Shown here piece after piece: positions 12,077-23,601 of a DNA stretch of 64,000 nucleotides. The first letter of the stretch is position 1; every line of letters starts with the position of its first letter. The notes beneath the pieces were generated by a model, which searched no databases, was not told the DNA's origin, and saw only the letters and a program-made list of their open reading frames with translations. This stretch comes from Phialophora verrucosa (Eukaryota; Ascomycota; Eurotiomycetes; Chaetothyriales; Herpotrichiellaceae), in the NCBI GenBank assembly GCA_002099365.1, contig MSED01000003.1, positions 1,860,001-1,924,000 of the forward strand, written 5' to 3'. Both the position numbers and the translations under genes were made by a program.

Positions 12077-14163
12077 GAGAGACTGAGTCAGGTCAAGGGA
12101 TTACCGCGTCCAACCTGCCCCAGAGGGAGGTTGAACGAGATAGCCTTGAGGGTAATGTTAGTTTCAAGGGATGCTAACCGAACCAAGGTGTAAGGCTGAC
12201 TTCAGGCAATGGGACCATCCAAATAGGCCAGATCTAGAGTGTATCTGAGATATCCGACCTTCAGAGCCGGTGGTGGTGGTGGTGGCAGAAATTGAACGGC
12301 GCAGCGGAGGTGGTGGTGACCGCCCTCAGGTGCGCCACTGGTGGTGACAGTGTCGTGAAGGTGGTGTGCGTCGTGAAATTCCGAATAGGTGGATCCGTGG
12401 GGAGGACAGGGACGAAGGGTCGGCCAGAGGCACAAGGAGTTGCATATGCGTCGAGCCGAGACGATGCCGCAGCAACGGAAACGTATAATTGAAGGATGCA
12501 ATATGGCGACGTGTAGATCCGGTGAGAGCGGACTGTGGGAGAAGTTGAAGAGAGGTCGCAGATCAGGAGTAACTGTTGACGACAGGTTGAAGCGAGGGGA
12601 GACGGTGAGTTGAGAGCGCGCGTGGACAGCTCAATCCTGATGTCTGGTGTGCAGTCGGCCCAAAAGGGGGATTCAAATTTGGAGACTGATGCCCAATTGC
12701 TCACCCACTAACGGCGCCCAATTCGTCAGGTGCAGGCGCCGTGCGGGTACAATTAGGTGTGCCGTGTTCACGGGTGGGGCAACGGCCGGTTCTGGCTCCC
12801 TTGACTTTCCTCAACTTTCCGTCGACGACGACGATAATAATAACACGCACGAAGAAGTTTCCCCTGCAAGCCCGAATCGGTCCCCTCTCGCAGTAAGTCC
12901 CGGTCGATGTCGACGTCAGGATCAATTTGGTATTCCAAGGGGTCCAATTGGCCAAGTGCTCCTCGACAGGCCGATATATCTGGCGTCGATGGCCGAGGGA
13001 AATGTTGAAATGGCGATAATGCTCCGGGGTTCGAGAGAGGCCAGCGAGGGTCAACGTCCGCCGCCAGCTGGTGAGCCTCGACGAGACCTTCGGTGAATGC
13101 TGCTTCCGCGAGGTCTCCGAGCTCCAGCGCTTGCCAACGATGGCAAAAGCAATCAGGACTGTAAGAGTCAATGAGAAACAATCGTGCCTCCGTCCAAACT
13201 TGAAAGGAGAAGTGAGTTGGTGTGAGCAAGAGGAGCGTCACTCCAACAACTCGCAGATCGTTTGTGCGTACTTGGGTGACGCAGTGTCGCACAGAAAACT
13301 CTGTTCAAGATGCAAGCAATCTGTAAGGGGTTGGATCGAGTAGTGGTAAGCGCTTCTTCCGCGCTGTCTTTCTTCGATTACGATTGGATTTGTGATTCTG
13401 AGACATCGAGGGCTCCTTTCCAAGGAGACGTAGAAAGCAAGGGAAGTGGTATTCTAGGTGTCGTGGCAATGAGAAGTGCAAGCCGAGGGCAAATGGGTCT
13501 ACATTGGGTTGATATCAAGACAGCAGGAGGTGGTGATCTCCCCTTTGACCCATCATGGCATTCTCGTTCTATATAGGACGAAACCACAACGACCCAGTCC
13601 ACCACCTGGGCATTCTCTTCCGTGAGGTAGGGTGATTGGGCTGATACCCGACCTGTTCGCCTCAAGCCGACCATGGCAGTTTTCGTCCGGTGATTTTCCC
13701 AACAGAACCTCAACTTGGGAGCGGGCTAATTGTCGGAATCTTCACCTCGTGGTTGCTAGTTTGTCGGAAAGGCAAGGCTGCAGTGACTCTAAAACGGAGG
13801 GCATGAGAGCGAGACCCACGCATGCTGACTGGCTGCGAGCCTCATTCGTGGGCGGTTGGGTGTCGCGACAACTGAGGCATCCTCAGAAATAATGCCACGT
13901 CGGTTTGCGCCTAAATGCTGCCCAACTCCCACAACCTCGCATCACGCTAAATGCTAGCGGAAACGCCCGCATCTGACATGATCTTCCACGAACCGTGGTT
14001 TCCTCCCCGACCGGTCAGTCTTCTGCAGGAACTTTCGCACCGTCGACCTCTTATTCCGATGACAATTCAGATTCCCACGCAGGTGGCGGTCTCGATGCCG
14101 TTTCATTCGGAGAAAAGGCGTTCGCCAGCGGTTGCTCCAAAGTCCCCAGAATTGCGTACGTGG
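12077..14163. other. Intergenic, no gene recognised
   Basis: About 2.1 kb between the upstream side of the Ubl gene and the 3' end of EMC2. It contains a ggtggtggtggtgg run near 12270-12283 and scattered overlapping open frames without recognisable domains. A minus-strand frame (13292-12768) includes AEAAFTEGLVEAHQ but cannot be tied to a gene. Confidence 0.5.
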
Positions 14164-15105
14164 TCATCCCTTGGATCTGTTCAACAACTCCCGAGCTGCA
14201 CTGACTTCAGGCGATTCCGCGCCAGACGATCCGCGCGCAGTGCGGTCCTTTATGATAGCTTCCAGTTTGGATGTGGCCAGCTGACTTAATTTCTGCAGCT
14301 TTTCTGGGGATATCGCTGGGCCGGTGTTCCCCTTTGATGTCGTGTTCGTCCGGAGAAGCTTATCTGCGGCCAACTTGAGCCCGTAGAACCCCCGCAGATA
14401 GTCGTCACAAAGTTCAATACTGCGACTGAACCGCTGGATTGCCTGCGACAGGTGTTTCTGAACGTCGGCGCTCTCCGTCGTTGACAGACTTGCCAGGTAT
14501 TCCAACTCGCCAAGTCGTGCATGAAGGTTCCACGCATTTGGAGCAATGATGAGGGCTTCCTCCAAACAGAAGATTGCTTGCGAGATGCATGCTTGAGAAT
14601 GATACAGGTCACTCAGTTCGCACCACGCTTCCATGTCCGCAGGGAAGGAGTCAACAAACTGCACCAAGTCTGTTATGGCATCCTGCGGTCTCCCCAAGCT
14701 TCGCATCAGGGCAATCCGTCGTTTGTGAATGGGCACGTTCATGGGGTTCTCCATTAATATTTTGGCATAGTCTTCCAGTATCTTGCGCCCAGCCGCTTCG
14801 TCTGGTGCAGTAGCCTCCTGGTACAGGCCTCGTAAAGCCATTACTCTTTCGTTCGTTGCGCCGAACCTCTGGCTCAGCTTCTCGACGCACAAGAAAGCAG
14901 ATTCGTCGTCACCTGTCCGTAGGCATGCAAAGAGGAGTTGCTCTAGGTCGTCCCAAAGCTCGGTGGAGTCTGCCGTGTTGAACATAGATGCAGGAAACGT
15001 TGTACTGACAGAGGACGACTTCTCAAGTACCGATGCAGCGCCCTGCGCAATCTGTAGCGCGGAGGCAGGATCAGAGGCAGGGCCTTTGGCTGTGACGGTC
15101 GCCAT
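14164..15105 (-). CDS. emc2: ER membrane protein complex subunit 2 (EMC2)
   Basis: Cytosolic TPR subunit of the EMC insertase, which inserts moderately hydrophobic and tail-anchored helices into the ER membrane. A single exon of 313 residues, the usual EMC2 length. Family landmarks seen: LWDDLEQLLFACLRTGDDESAF, split here as LEQLLFACLRTGDD and ERVMALRGLYQEA, then NPMNVPIHKRRIALMRSLGR, DMEAWCELSDLYHSQ and IFCLEEALIIAPNAW, followed by the TPR helix LHARLGELEYLAS. The start chosen is the ATG at 15105 (MATVTAKGPASDPASAL); an ATG at 15144 in the same frame would add 13 basic residues. It is divergent from the AP-3 delta gene. Confidence 0.92.
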   Translation of the reverse strand: MATVTAKGPASDPASALQIAQGAASVLEKSSSVSTTFPASMFNTADSTELWDDLEQLLFACLRTGDDESAFLCVEKLSQRFGATNERVMALRGLYQEATAPDEAAGRKILEDYAKILMENPMNVPIHKRRIALMRSLGRPQDAITDLVQFVDSFPADMEAWCELSDLYHSQACISQAIFCLEEALIIAPNAWNLHARLGELEYLASLSTTESADVQKHLSQAIQRFSRSIELCDDYLRGFYGLKLAADKLLRTNTTSKGNTGPAISPEKLQKLSQLATSKLEAIIKDRTARGSSGAESPEVSAARELLNRSKG

Positions 15106-15599
15106 TGCTTTTGCCCGTTGGACGACGTTCCGGACTGGGGCCAACGCACACGTAGTCGGCAGTGATTGACGATTTCCAGCAGAAGGACGGGTGTAGAATG
15201 ATGGTTCTTATTTCCCTTGCATGGGATGTTCAGGACGGCAGCTGTCGCGGACAGTTGCAGCCTTGGATCTGATGCCCGACCGTAATCTTGGCATGAGAGA
15301 TTCGGAGGAGCAAATGGCAATTAGAGCAATTTCGTCCCTCGACTTCCACAATTCTCGAGGCATCATCGCTTCCTGGTGCCTTGCTTTTGCTATCACTTTA
15401 CGGTGTTCAAGCCAAGCCAATACGACAACTGGGACATTGAAAACATTTGCAGCATGCTTTGTCGAGGCGAGTCTGTCAATAACCCCCCAGCCCGCACCGC
15501 CTGCCGACACTGTGTCGCGTGAGAGATGATGCTATCGGGGATTTGTAACGAGATATTGATCACGCTTTCCTCATGACGCCCTGATTCAATCTTCCCAAA
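15106..15599. other. Bidirectional promoter EMC2 / AP-3 delta
   Basis: About 490 bases between two divergent start codons. No TATA box or strong repeat noticed. Confidence 0.6.
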
Positions 15600-18500
15600 A
15601 TGTTCGAGAAGTCGCTCGTGGACCTCATCCGCGGCCTGCGCGGCCATAAGGGCAATGAGGCAGAATATATCCAGGGTGCTCTCAAAGAGTGCCGGAGTGA
15701 GATTCGTTCGCAGGATCTGGATCTCAAGGCCACCGCCCTGCTCAAGCTCATCTACCTGGAAATGTTCGGATACGATATGACTTGGGCCGCGTTCAATGTC
15801 CTGGAAGTGATGGCCTCTCCCAAGCCGGTCCAGAAGCGGGTTGGGTATCTGGCCGCTGTTCAGAGCTTTCGACCTGAGATGGAGGTTCTCATGCTGGCTG
15901 AAAACCTGTTGAAGAAAGACCTCACTTCTCCCTCTATACCGGTACTCTCTCTGCCACTAGTCACGCTTCCGCATATTGTGACGTCTTCTCTGGCTCTTTC
16001 CATTCTCACGGAGCTCCTGCCACGATTGTCACATTCGCAACCCGCGGTGCGAAAGAAGACCATTGTCACATTGTACAGACTGGCGCTGGTATATCCTGAA
16101 ACGCTCAGAGTGGCATGGCCGAAAATTAAGGAACGGCTTTTGGACGAACAGGAAGACAGCAGTGTTACGGCCGCGACAGTCAATGTTGTCTGTGAACTGG
16201 GGTGGCGGAGGCCGCAAGACTTCCTGCCTTTGGCACCCAGACTGTTCGATCTCCTCCTTGCACAGAAGAACAACTGGATGGGCATCAAGATCATCAAATT
16301 GTTTGCAGTCCTGACACCACTGGAACCGAGACTGGTCAAGAAACTGGTACGGCCGCTCACCAAACTGATCCAAGAGACTACAGCAATGTCCCTCCTCTAC
16401 GAGTGCATCAGTGGCATCATCCAAGGTGGCATCCTGGATGGCACTGAAAGCGGAGTAGACGTGGAGGAGGTGGCCGATTTATGCATATCGAAGCTGCGGG
16501 GCATGATTGTGCTTGATGGCGACCCGAACCTGAAATATGTTGCCTTGCTCGCGTTCAACAAGATCGTGACTTCGCATCCAGCTCTGGTTGCAATGCAACA
16601 GGACGTAATCATGGGATGTCTGGACGATCCAGACATATCTATCAAAATGCAGGCATTGGAACTGGTGTCAGGCATGGTCAATAGCGACAACATACAAGCT
16701 GTCGTTAACCGGCTTATGAAACAGCTTGCAGGGTCAGCAACAGCCACTGACGCGGCCAACGGGCACGCGGAGGAAGAGCAGACAGACATGGAGCAGAGGC
16801 TTGTCCCGGATAAACGAGGATCAGAAAACGTTCCCTTGCCGGACGAGTACCGGCATGAAATCATCAGCAGGATTCTCGACATGTGCTCCCACAATGTCTA
16901 TGCCAACATCACCGACTTTGAATGGTACATTGAGATTCTAGTGCATCTCGTCAGACATCTTCCGGCCGGCACGGACACGAGTTCGGCAAGGTCTCCGCTT
17001 GATGATGAGGCTTCGATCGGAAATCGGGTTGGAGGACAGCTTCGCGATATCGCGGTCAGGGTCAAAGAACTACGACCAGAGACAACCAAGGCTGCCGAGA
17101 CCCTGGTCCTATTGTCCAACCGAACCATTGCCTATCCTAAGCACGGTACGGGACAAGGGCCAGTCATCAAGTCGGCGGCCTGGATATGCGGAGAGTTTGC
17201 TATGTACCTATCCAACCCTTACGAAGTCCTCAACTCTCTGATACACGAGTCTTCAGCGAACTTCGCCTGGTCAACTTTGGCGATAGTCGTGCAAGCCATT
17301 CCCAAGATCATCGCACAGATTGCCACAGCAGCCGGTCAAGAATGGAATCTTTCGAGGGGCAGCACCATGTCGCTGTTGCTTGCGAGAACCACGGAATTCC
17401 TGGAGAAACTGTCATCGCACCCCAACCTCGAAGTGCAGGAAAGGAGCGTCGAGTTCCTCGAACTGCTTCGACTTGCCTCTGAGGCTCTTTCTGCACAAGG
17501 TGGAGGCAGCCATCAAGCGCCACTGCTCCTAACCTCTGCAATCCCCAATCTCTTCACAAGTGTGGAATTGAACCCGGTGGCAGCAGCAGCGCAGAGGAAA
17601 GTCCCTCTACCCGAAGACCTCGACCTCGATGAACCCATCAACCCCAACCTATCGTCCATTTTGCAAGCCTCCCAGATCGCGGATGACGATGATGAAGATG
17701 ATGACACCTTCCACTCTTTCTACCACGAGCGCGAACCCGTACAGGCACTCACCTCGCTACAACCTCAAACCGCCGCCTCGTACATCGACGCGGCAGCTGC
17801 CGAGAAAGAACAACTCTCGTACCAATCTGCTCCTGAGTCACCTGCCACCAAAGCGCGACGCAAAGCAGAACGGATGGCCCGTAACAAGGACGACCCCTTC
17901 TATATCGCTCCCCCAGGAGGTGCAGACTCTCAGTTCCACGACGTCATCAGCAAATCCAATGCAGACGACGAACTCGACGTCGACTCTATCCCGATCATCG
18001 ACCTACAGATCGACCATTCCCAAAGCGCGGCCGCCCACGCCGGAGCGGAGGCGCAAGACCGCAAAACCCGCACAAAGAAGCCCGTCCGCCGCTTCGTCGT
18101 TGCGGCAGATGAGACCCTCGACGCAAGTACGCCCACCTCCCAGTCCTTCTCGAGCACACCCAGCCTATCCTTGCTCAATCAGATGCAACGGCCTCGCTCT
18201 CTCAGTCCATCTACCCATCTTCGGAACCAGAACCAAAGCCAGTCACGTTCGATAAGCCGTCCCACTCGCTCACTCCTCACGGTCGACTCTTCCACGCTCC
18301 AGACCTTAAGCCTGGAAGCCGGCGGGCCGGCCGACTCCGAGTCCGAAATCCTCCGTCGAGAGGCGGAAGAACTCGAAATGCAAATGGCATTGAGGGAAGT
18401 GGAGAAGAAGAGGCTTGAGATGCAGCGCGAGCAGGAACGGCAGCGGACCGTGATGGGTGAGGGCGTGGATATGGAAGGGACGGTGGTGAAACGGAAGAAA

Positions 18501-18659
18501 AGGAGAACCAAACCCAAGGTTGAGGTTGAGGGTGAAGAGCGTGCTCCTGATGAGGAAGACGCCGTGAAGAAGAAGAAAAAGAAGAAGAAGAGGAAGGTTC
18601 AACCCTTGGATGAGGTTCCGGACCCCGAAGCTGGGGAGGCGGCCGCCGAGGTTGAGTAG
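15600..18659 (+). CDS. apl5: AP-3 adaptor complex large subunit delta
   Basis: Delta-adaptin of the AP-3 coat, which sorts cargo from the Golgi directly to the vacuole. A single exon of 1019 residues. The N terminus MFEKSLVDLIRGLRGHKGNE and the following solenoid (LKATALLKLIYLEMFGYDM, ASPKPVQKRVGYLAA, LGWRRPQDFLPLAP, NNWMGIKIIKLFAVLTPLEP) are diagnostic of AP-3 delta. The HEAT-like trunk occupies about residues 1-640, followed by an acidic hinge (DDDDEDDDTF) and a Ser/Pro-rich tail. The C-terminal ~80 residues are charged, with runs of Glu, Arg and Lys (VKKKKKKKKRK), a nuclear-signal-like patch probably due to low complexity. No intron is needed. Confidence 0.95.
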   Translation: MFEKSLVDLIRGLRGHKGNEAEYIQGALKECRSEIRSQDLDLKATALLKLIYLEMFGYDMTWAAFNVLEVMASPKPVQKRVGYLAAVQSFRPEMEVLMLAENLLKKDLTSPSIPVLSLPLVTLPHIVTSSLALSILTELLPRLSHSQPAVRKKTIVTLYRLALVYPETLRVAWPKIKERLLDEQEDSSVTAATVNVVCELGWRRPQDFLPLAPRLFDLLLAQKNNWMGIKIIKLFAVLTPLEPRLVKKLVRPLTKLIQETTAMSLLYECISGIIQGGILDGTESGVDVEEVADLCISKLRGMIVLDGDPNLKYVALLAFNKIVTSHPALVAMQQDVIMGCLDDPDISIKMQALELVSGMVNSDNIQAVVNRLMKQLAGSATATDAANGHAEEEQTDMEQRLVPDKRGSENVPLPDEYRHEIISRILDMCSHNVYANITDFEWYIEILVHLVRHLPAGTDTSSARSPLDDEASIGNRVGGQLRDIAVRVKELRPETTKAAETLVLLSNRTIAYPKHGTGQGPVIKSAAWICGEFAMYLSNPYEVLNSLIHESSANFAWSTLAIVVQAIPKIIAQIATAAGQEWNLSRGSTMSLLLARTTEFLEKLSSHPNLEVQERSVEFLELLRLASEALSAQGGGSHQAPLLLTSAIPNLFTSVELNPVAAAAQRKVPLPEDLDLDEPINPNLSSILQASQIADDDDEDDDTFHSFYHEREPVQALTSLQPQTAASYIDAAAAEKEQLSYQSAPESPATKARRKAERMARNKDDPFYIAPPGGADSQFHDVISKSNADDELDVDSIPIIDLQIDHSQSAAAHAGAEAQDRKTRTKKPVRRFVVAADETLDASTPTSQSFSSTPSLSLLNQMQRPRSLSPSTHLRNQNQSQSRSISRPTRSLLTVDSSTLQTLSLEAGGPADSESEILRREAEELEMQMALREVEKKRLEMQREQERQRTVMGEGVDMEGTVVKRKKRRTKPKVEVEGEERAPDEEDAVKKKKKKKKRKVQPLDEVPDPEAGEAAAEVE

Positions 18660-18923
18660 CCAAGCGAGGGAAGTGTGCGGAGGGCCGCCGCGGGGCGAGG
18701 GATGAAGACAAGCCAGAACCAAGCTGTGGCCAGCCTGCCTTTACTGTAGCAAGTTCACGAGCCTGAGATCCCATCACCCTATGGTCCCCGAATTTTGCTC
18801 AACCGAACGGTAGCCGTCCGAGCACGATTATCGTTGGAACCGAAACAGCCATCGATACAAAGAATACCTTTGTTAGACTTGTAAGCGACGACTCGACGAA
18901 AGGTGTGAGGCATGAGGCCGGAA

Positions 18924-18951
18924 ACGGGAGACGGGAGACGTGAGACCCGAG
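18924..18951. repeat. Degenerate 7-bp tandem repeat (ACGGGAG)
   Basis: Four consecutive units read ACGGGAG, ACGGGAG, ACGTGAG and ACCCGAG, in the 3' flank of the AP-3 delta gene. Confidence 0.8.
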
Positions 18952-19263
18952 ACGTGCTTTGCACACGCCCTCTCTGGAATATCGTCCCCCTCAGACCTCT
19001 AAGACCCGAAACTGTATGTCTGCTTGCCTGTTGTATGTATGTAGGTATGTATGTATCTTGGATGCCTGGGCGGCGCGGTCTGAAAGGGAAAACCATGTAC
19101 GTACGTACGCACACTTCTAGAGCAGAGACCAGCAGGGCAAGAGCAGAACACGGTCCTCACGCGAGAAATTGTTCGGAATCTGCCTGAGCCAAAAAGAGGG
19201 GGGGGGGGTCTCCGTATGCAGGACGATACGGAGGACAAAGTTCAGTAATCGTTTACTTGCCTC

Positions 19264-19305
19264 ATTGAGCGTTGAGCATTGGGCATTGGGCATCAGGCAT
19301 TGGGG
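19264..19305. repeat. Degenerate 7-bp tandem repeat (GGGCATT)
   Basis: Units of period 7 built around GAGCGTT, GAGCATT, GGGCATT, GGGCATC and AGGCATT. Same period as the 18924 repeat but a different sequence. Confidence 0.8.
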
Positions 19306-22300
19306 CGTGGTGATCTCCTGATCCGGGACTTTCACTATGTACTTACAGCACAGCACAGCACAGGACGGGACGAGACGGGGTACTGTAGGAAAGAAAATTA
19401 CATGGTCCCATATACAGTATTCCCGCACAAAACAGAGTAAGGATATGTCCAGGACCGTACTTACTGAGGGTCGGTTCAGCTTGCAATGTCCGCGCCGTGA
19501 ACCGGTCAAAAGGACACGGGATGCACAACGCCGTATGCGGTCTATAACTTTGTTGCTTTTCCAGCGCGTCGCCCATCCAGGTAAGGAGGCGTCGAGGAAA
19601 CAAAGAGACGGAAGGAGGGGAGAATATGCAATACATAATACCACCGAGTTCGTGGCGGTTTGTATCTCCTCTCTGAATCTCTGCGTGGGCGTGTGCATTT
19701 ACGCCCCGTGTTCAGGTACAGTCAACGTCCTCTGTATCCATCCGACGCGCCTTGTATAGTATCGACTGTAAGTGTATTGTAAGTCTCTGGACGCCTCTGA
19801 GCCTCACTTCCAATGAGGCGAAGGGGCGTCAGATAGTAATGACTGCACCATCCATCCATCATACAGTACAAGGTAGACAAATACGAACTCTCGCCTTCGC
19901 TCGTCTAGGATGGAGCAGGGCAGGTAAGAAAGATTGCTCAGTAACGACACCCCATGCGCTTTGAGAAGCTGTAAGTTTAAGGCGCCCGTGCCCGGTACCT
20001 GTGCCTCGTTGGGTTCAATCACTGTAAGGCCCTGCCTCCTGTCCACTGCCTCCAGGACGTACACAGTGTAATGCGCACAGCAAAGGTACCTAACAGTCGG
20101 CTTTCCGAGTGCCTGGAGACCCGTGACTCGTGGCCCGTGACCCAAGCCCCAAACCCCGCGATCTAGTACGAGTACAGTCGCTCGTACCATCTCCTTGAAG
20201 AAAGTTCAAGCGGGGAGGCTCTGTTCTTCAGGCTCCCAGGCATACACGCATACATACCTGCATTGGTTAAAAATTTCTTGGAGAGCTTCTCGCAGAGGTG
20301 CAGTTGGGCGCCGAATAGAGCACCAAGGTACGTACTCCGCCCTCCGGACAGCGACGGCAGATAATTGACTGCTTCACTTCCAACGGTTCGGGCGTTATCG
20401 GGCTGATGGCGGGGTATTTTGTTGGTAGTATGAGTGCAAGCACTGTCCATAATTAATGTGGCTGATTTTTGGCGCCCGTCGAGGCACTGAGGCGCTGGAA
20501 CCGTTCGTCTCAGACTCCTTCTAGGCTGGGTTCTGGAAGGGTGTGCAAAGGTGAGCTTGGGATTGAGCAGGGGGTTATAGCACCCCGGCCCAGGCAAGGC
20601 CCTGGGAAAGCTGAATCCTGAATCCACATTTTGGTGGCCCTTGTTCTTAGGATAACAACCTCGCTCAGCCGAAGCGCTCGTAGGAGTACGAGTAGTGCTT
20701 GCAGGCATTTCTTTGCATTGCATTGTTTACTGCAGGGTTGTGATGCTCCTGTTCAAGCACGCTCACACGGATTCCTCCCAGCCTGCCAGCCTCCCTCAAG
20801 CAAGTCCATCCGAGGCAGGGGCCGGTGTTGCGTACGCACAGGAAGTTGATTTCGAGGATTGTCGATGCGCGTGACAAGGTCAGATACCCGAGCTAGCTCG
20901 TCCCTCTGCAAGCCCATCGTCAGTCATCTACCACTCCAAGGCTCGAATATTGTCTCCATTGTTCGCGCCATATCACCTCGAATGGTCCCCGCAGTAGCAT
21001 ACCACTACGAGAACCTCTACGAGTAAGTGCGAGTCACTTGCAGATGACCGTTGAAGAGCCGATCCCTCCTCTGGCGAGTTTGGGGCGGTTTGAAGTTCAA
21101 CCACGTGGTCCATTGTGTCATCACCATCGCGTCATTCATCTTCGCCCTGTTGCTTCCTCAGGCTCGTTGTTGTCGTGAGCCGTTTTGCCGTAGCGCAACT
21201 GCAAACAAATGGACTCTCTTATCTTTCGCCTTTTGTTGCATTTGCAACTCTGCTCCGAATTTGAGTTTCCCGCGCCCGCTTCTTGCCTGGACCGCCGGCC
21301 CTGTGCAGCGATGCCTTGCTGGCCCACAACTCGTATCTCTCGTTCTCTCTCCACAGGTTGATACTTAAGTCCCGTGCATACGAACTATCAAGGCACGGTC
21401 ATCTGACTGACCACTTTGACCAAACCGACTCCTTTTCGTCTCGTCCACTGCACAGTAGCAACCCCGCTAGAATTAGCTGCATGTGCCGCCCCTTGGACCT
21501 TGCACAGCAACACAATGCCCCATCCCGGATCTGTGACGCACGCACCAACCCTCCCCCCACTCGCAGGAGATATGATGCGTCTCTGTGATCCAGGCACGCG
21601 AGTCTCATTTGACAGCGATTGCTTGCTATCACATCACACTGACCAGAGGCCGAGCTTGCCGTTACCCTGGTTGCTATAGATAGTTAGCCTTGTGTCTTAG
21701 TTGCATCGTGTACGCACCCCCCTTCCCTCCGTCTCCTGCTTCTATCACAGAGCGACCATTCAGCGTTCGGTTGCCACGGTACACATCTTCTAGAAGGTTA
21801 CCCAATCTCGCTTAGCTACGAAGCACAAGTACTCCGTCCAACACAAACGAGAGATGCGGGAGTCTGTGCCGTTATCTGAATCAGCCCCCAGGCCGGTGAG
21901 CCGTGCGGGTCTAAGCCACCCATCCCATCGCCATCCCACCGTTGTGCAAGACACTTCGAAAGTTCACGCTAGAATCCCGGACGCATGCTTCCGCGAGAAA
22001 CAGCCAAGGGTTGCTCGTCGATGGGCGGCTAAACCGGCGTTGCTTCGCGTCGCTGGTGCAGCGTGCGAGCCTTCTAGCGCCCTTCTAGTGTGTTTCCCCA
22101 AAAGGTCTGGTCGACTCCGCCTTTCAGCTGCCCATTTGCGGCACTCTGACCTCACCAAAGCGAGTTATGCGAACCACACTGGTCAGCCCGCTGAAAGCCT
22201 AACAGGCATTTCAGTCAGTCGCTTTGTTGCCTTGTGTAGGCTTCCTTTCTTGCCCTCTGTCATGTTCGTGGCACTGACGCGGCTGTGCATTTTGTCCCGG

Positions 22301-23601
22301 AATGAATTCTCTTTCGCCCAATAGTGAGTTGTAATTACTGCGTGGCCGGCCGTGAGTCATCAGAAATTGTTTTCGTGTCGCTGTCACTGTACCTCCATTC
22401 TTCAGCCTTGTCGCTCAACGATACCAATTAACACTCAATTTGACCGGCGAACATTCTCAATCCACTCGCATGGCGCAGTTGATTGCTGCGGTCAGAGAGC
22501 CTTACCATGGCTTCGATGCTCTGATACGCCACCGATTGCCCCTCCCTTCCTGTGTTTTCGCTCGACGCCGAATCTTTGATTGTAGGCCACAACCTTGGAG
22601 CCTTGGAGCCTGGCGCTTAGCCTCTCTTTTCGCCGTTTGACACCTCCACCCTTCCTTCACTGGTGTTCCTGTGGGTATTGACGGGATCTTAGCTTCCCAG
22701 CAAGATTCCGCTACTGCCAATTTCCCCTGCCTGACGTCTGATTTTCTGGGCCCGCACACATTCACTCCTGGCAACCTCATCTGCTTGAACAGCCTCTCAG
22801 TTCATGTTCAGATGGCGTCCAGCCCTGCCAATTCCATTCAAGCTAATCAAGCCGTACCTATCGTCAATGCACTGGACCAAATCTGCCCTGGTGTGATTGA
22901 CACCATTTCCTCCCGAAACTCCGGTCAACTTTTGCTTCAAATCCCTCTTTTGCCCACAACTGACAATCCTTTCGCCATCCCCCACAGTTGAAACTGCCAG
23001 ACGCTTCTGCCATTGCCTGCTGCTGCCTTCCGCGTGCTCATCGTCCCTCCCGGGTCACATGTGATGGTCTCGACTTGCTTACTTACCTGTTGGTTTCATC
23101 ATTGTCCGTGTTTCGCCACCCCGAGTTTGCCTGCCCGCTGCCTTCGTCCCCGCCCTGTACTTTCGGAACCTCAATGCTTGAAAACGCTCTGTGATTGCGT
23201 AAACACATGCTTCGGGTTCGAACGAGAACCTTCCTCGTCCTGACGGCACTGCCCTGCTCCGTACGTCTTGCCTCACTTCTGGCCACAGGGTGTGAGGTAC
23301 TCTGGTTTCATCGCCTCAACACCCTTGGCGGTCCGACCCACCCTGCTTGGATGGCCGGTTGCAAGGTCAGAATAAAATATTCCTCTTCTGCCTCCTTTTC
23401 GGATCTTCATTGTTCACCCTCATCACCTACCCCCTTCCCCCTAAACGATCATACTTGATCTCATCGCCAAAACTCTCCGCTCAACCCAAGACGTCATCTA
23501 GCAACAGCAAGACTCCGAACACCAGTTTCAACATCGACACCGACGCCGATACCGACAGTATCCCAACGTACCAGACCCCAGGCAGCAACAGCTCATCCAA
23601 C

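Larger units (their letters stand above)
18660..23601. other. 4.9-kb gene-poor interval with simple repeats
   Basis: No convincing coding frame on either strand. Contents noticed: degenerate 7-bp tandem repeats at 18924-18951 and 19264-19305; a tatg/gtat tract at 19032-19057; (GTAC)3 at 19097-19108; an 11-G run at 19198-19208; three copies of TACGAGTA (20167, 20697, 21018). From about 21.0 kb onward the plus strand is markedly pyrimidine-rich up to the small gene at 23602, consistent with a long 5' leader or a non-coding transcript. No transposon ends or RIP-like AT-rich block seen. Confidence 0.55.

Noticed and set aside
12768..13292. 175-codon minus-strand frame with a plausible stretch AEAAFTEGLVEAHQ
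   Set aside because: The ends are low-complexity (YYYRRRRRK), there are overlapping frames on the other strand, and no splice-supported gene model.
23206..23228. gggttcgaacgag, resembling a tRNA B box
   Set aside because: No matching T-stem, no A box at the right distance and no cloverleaf can be drawn.
23347..23601. In-frame hydrophobic extension (FLFCLLFGSSLF) upstream of the PTGGWH protein, which would make a secreted precursor with a KR site
   Set aside because: It has no in-frame ATG (the frame opens at TTG). Without evidence of an upstream exon, a RiPP-like precursor is not supported.
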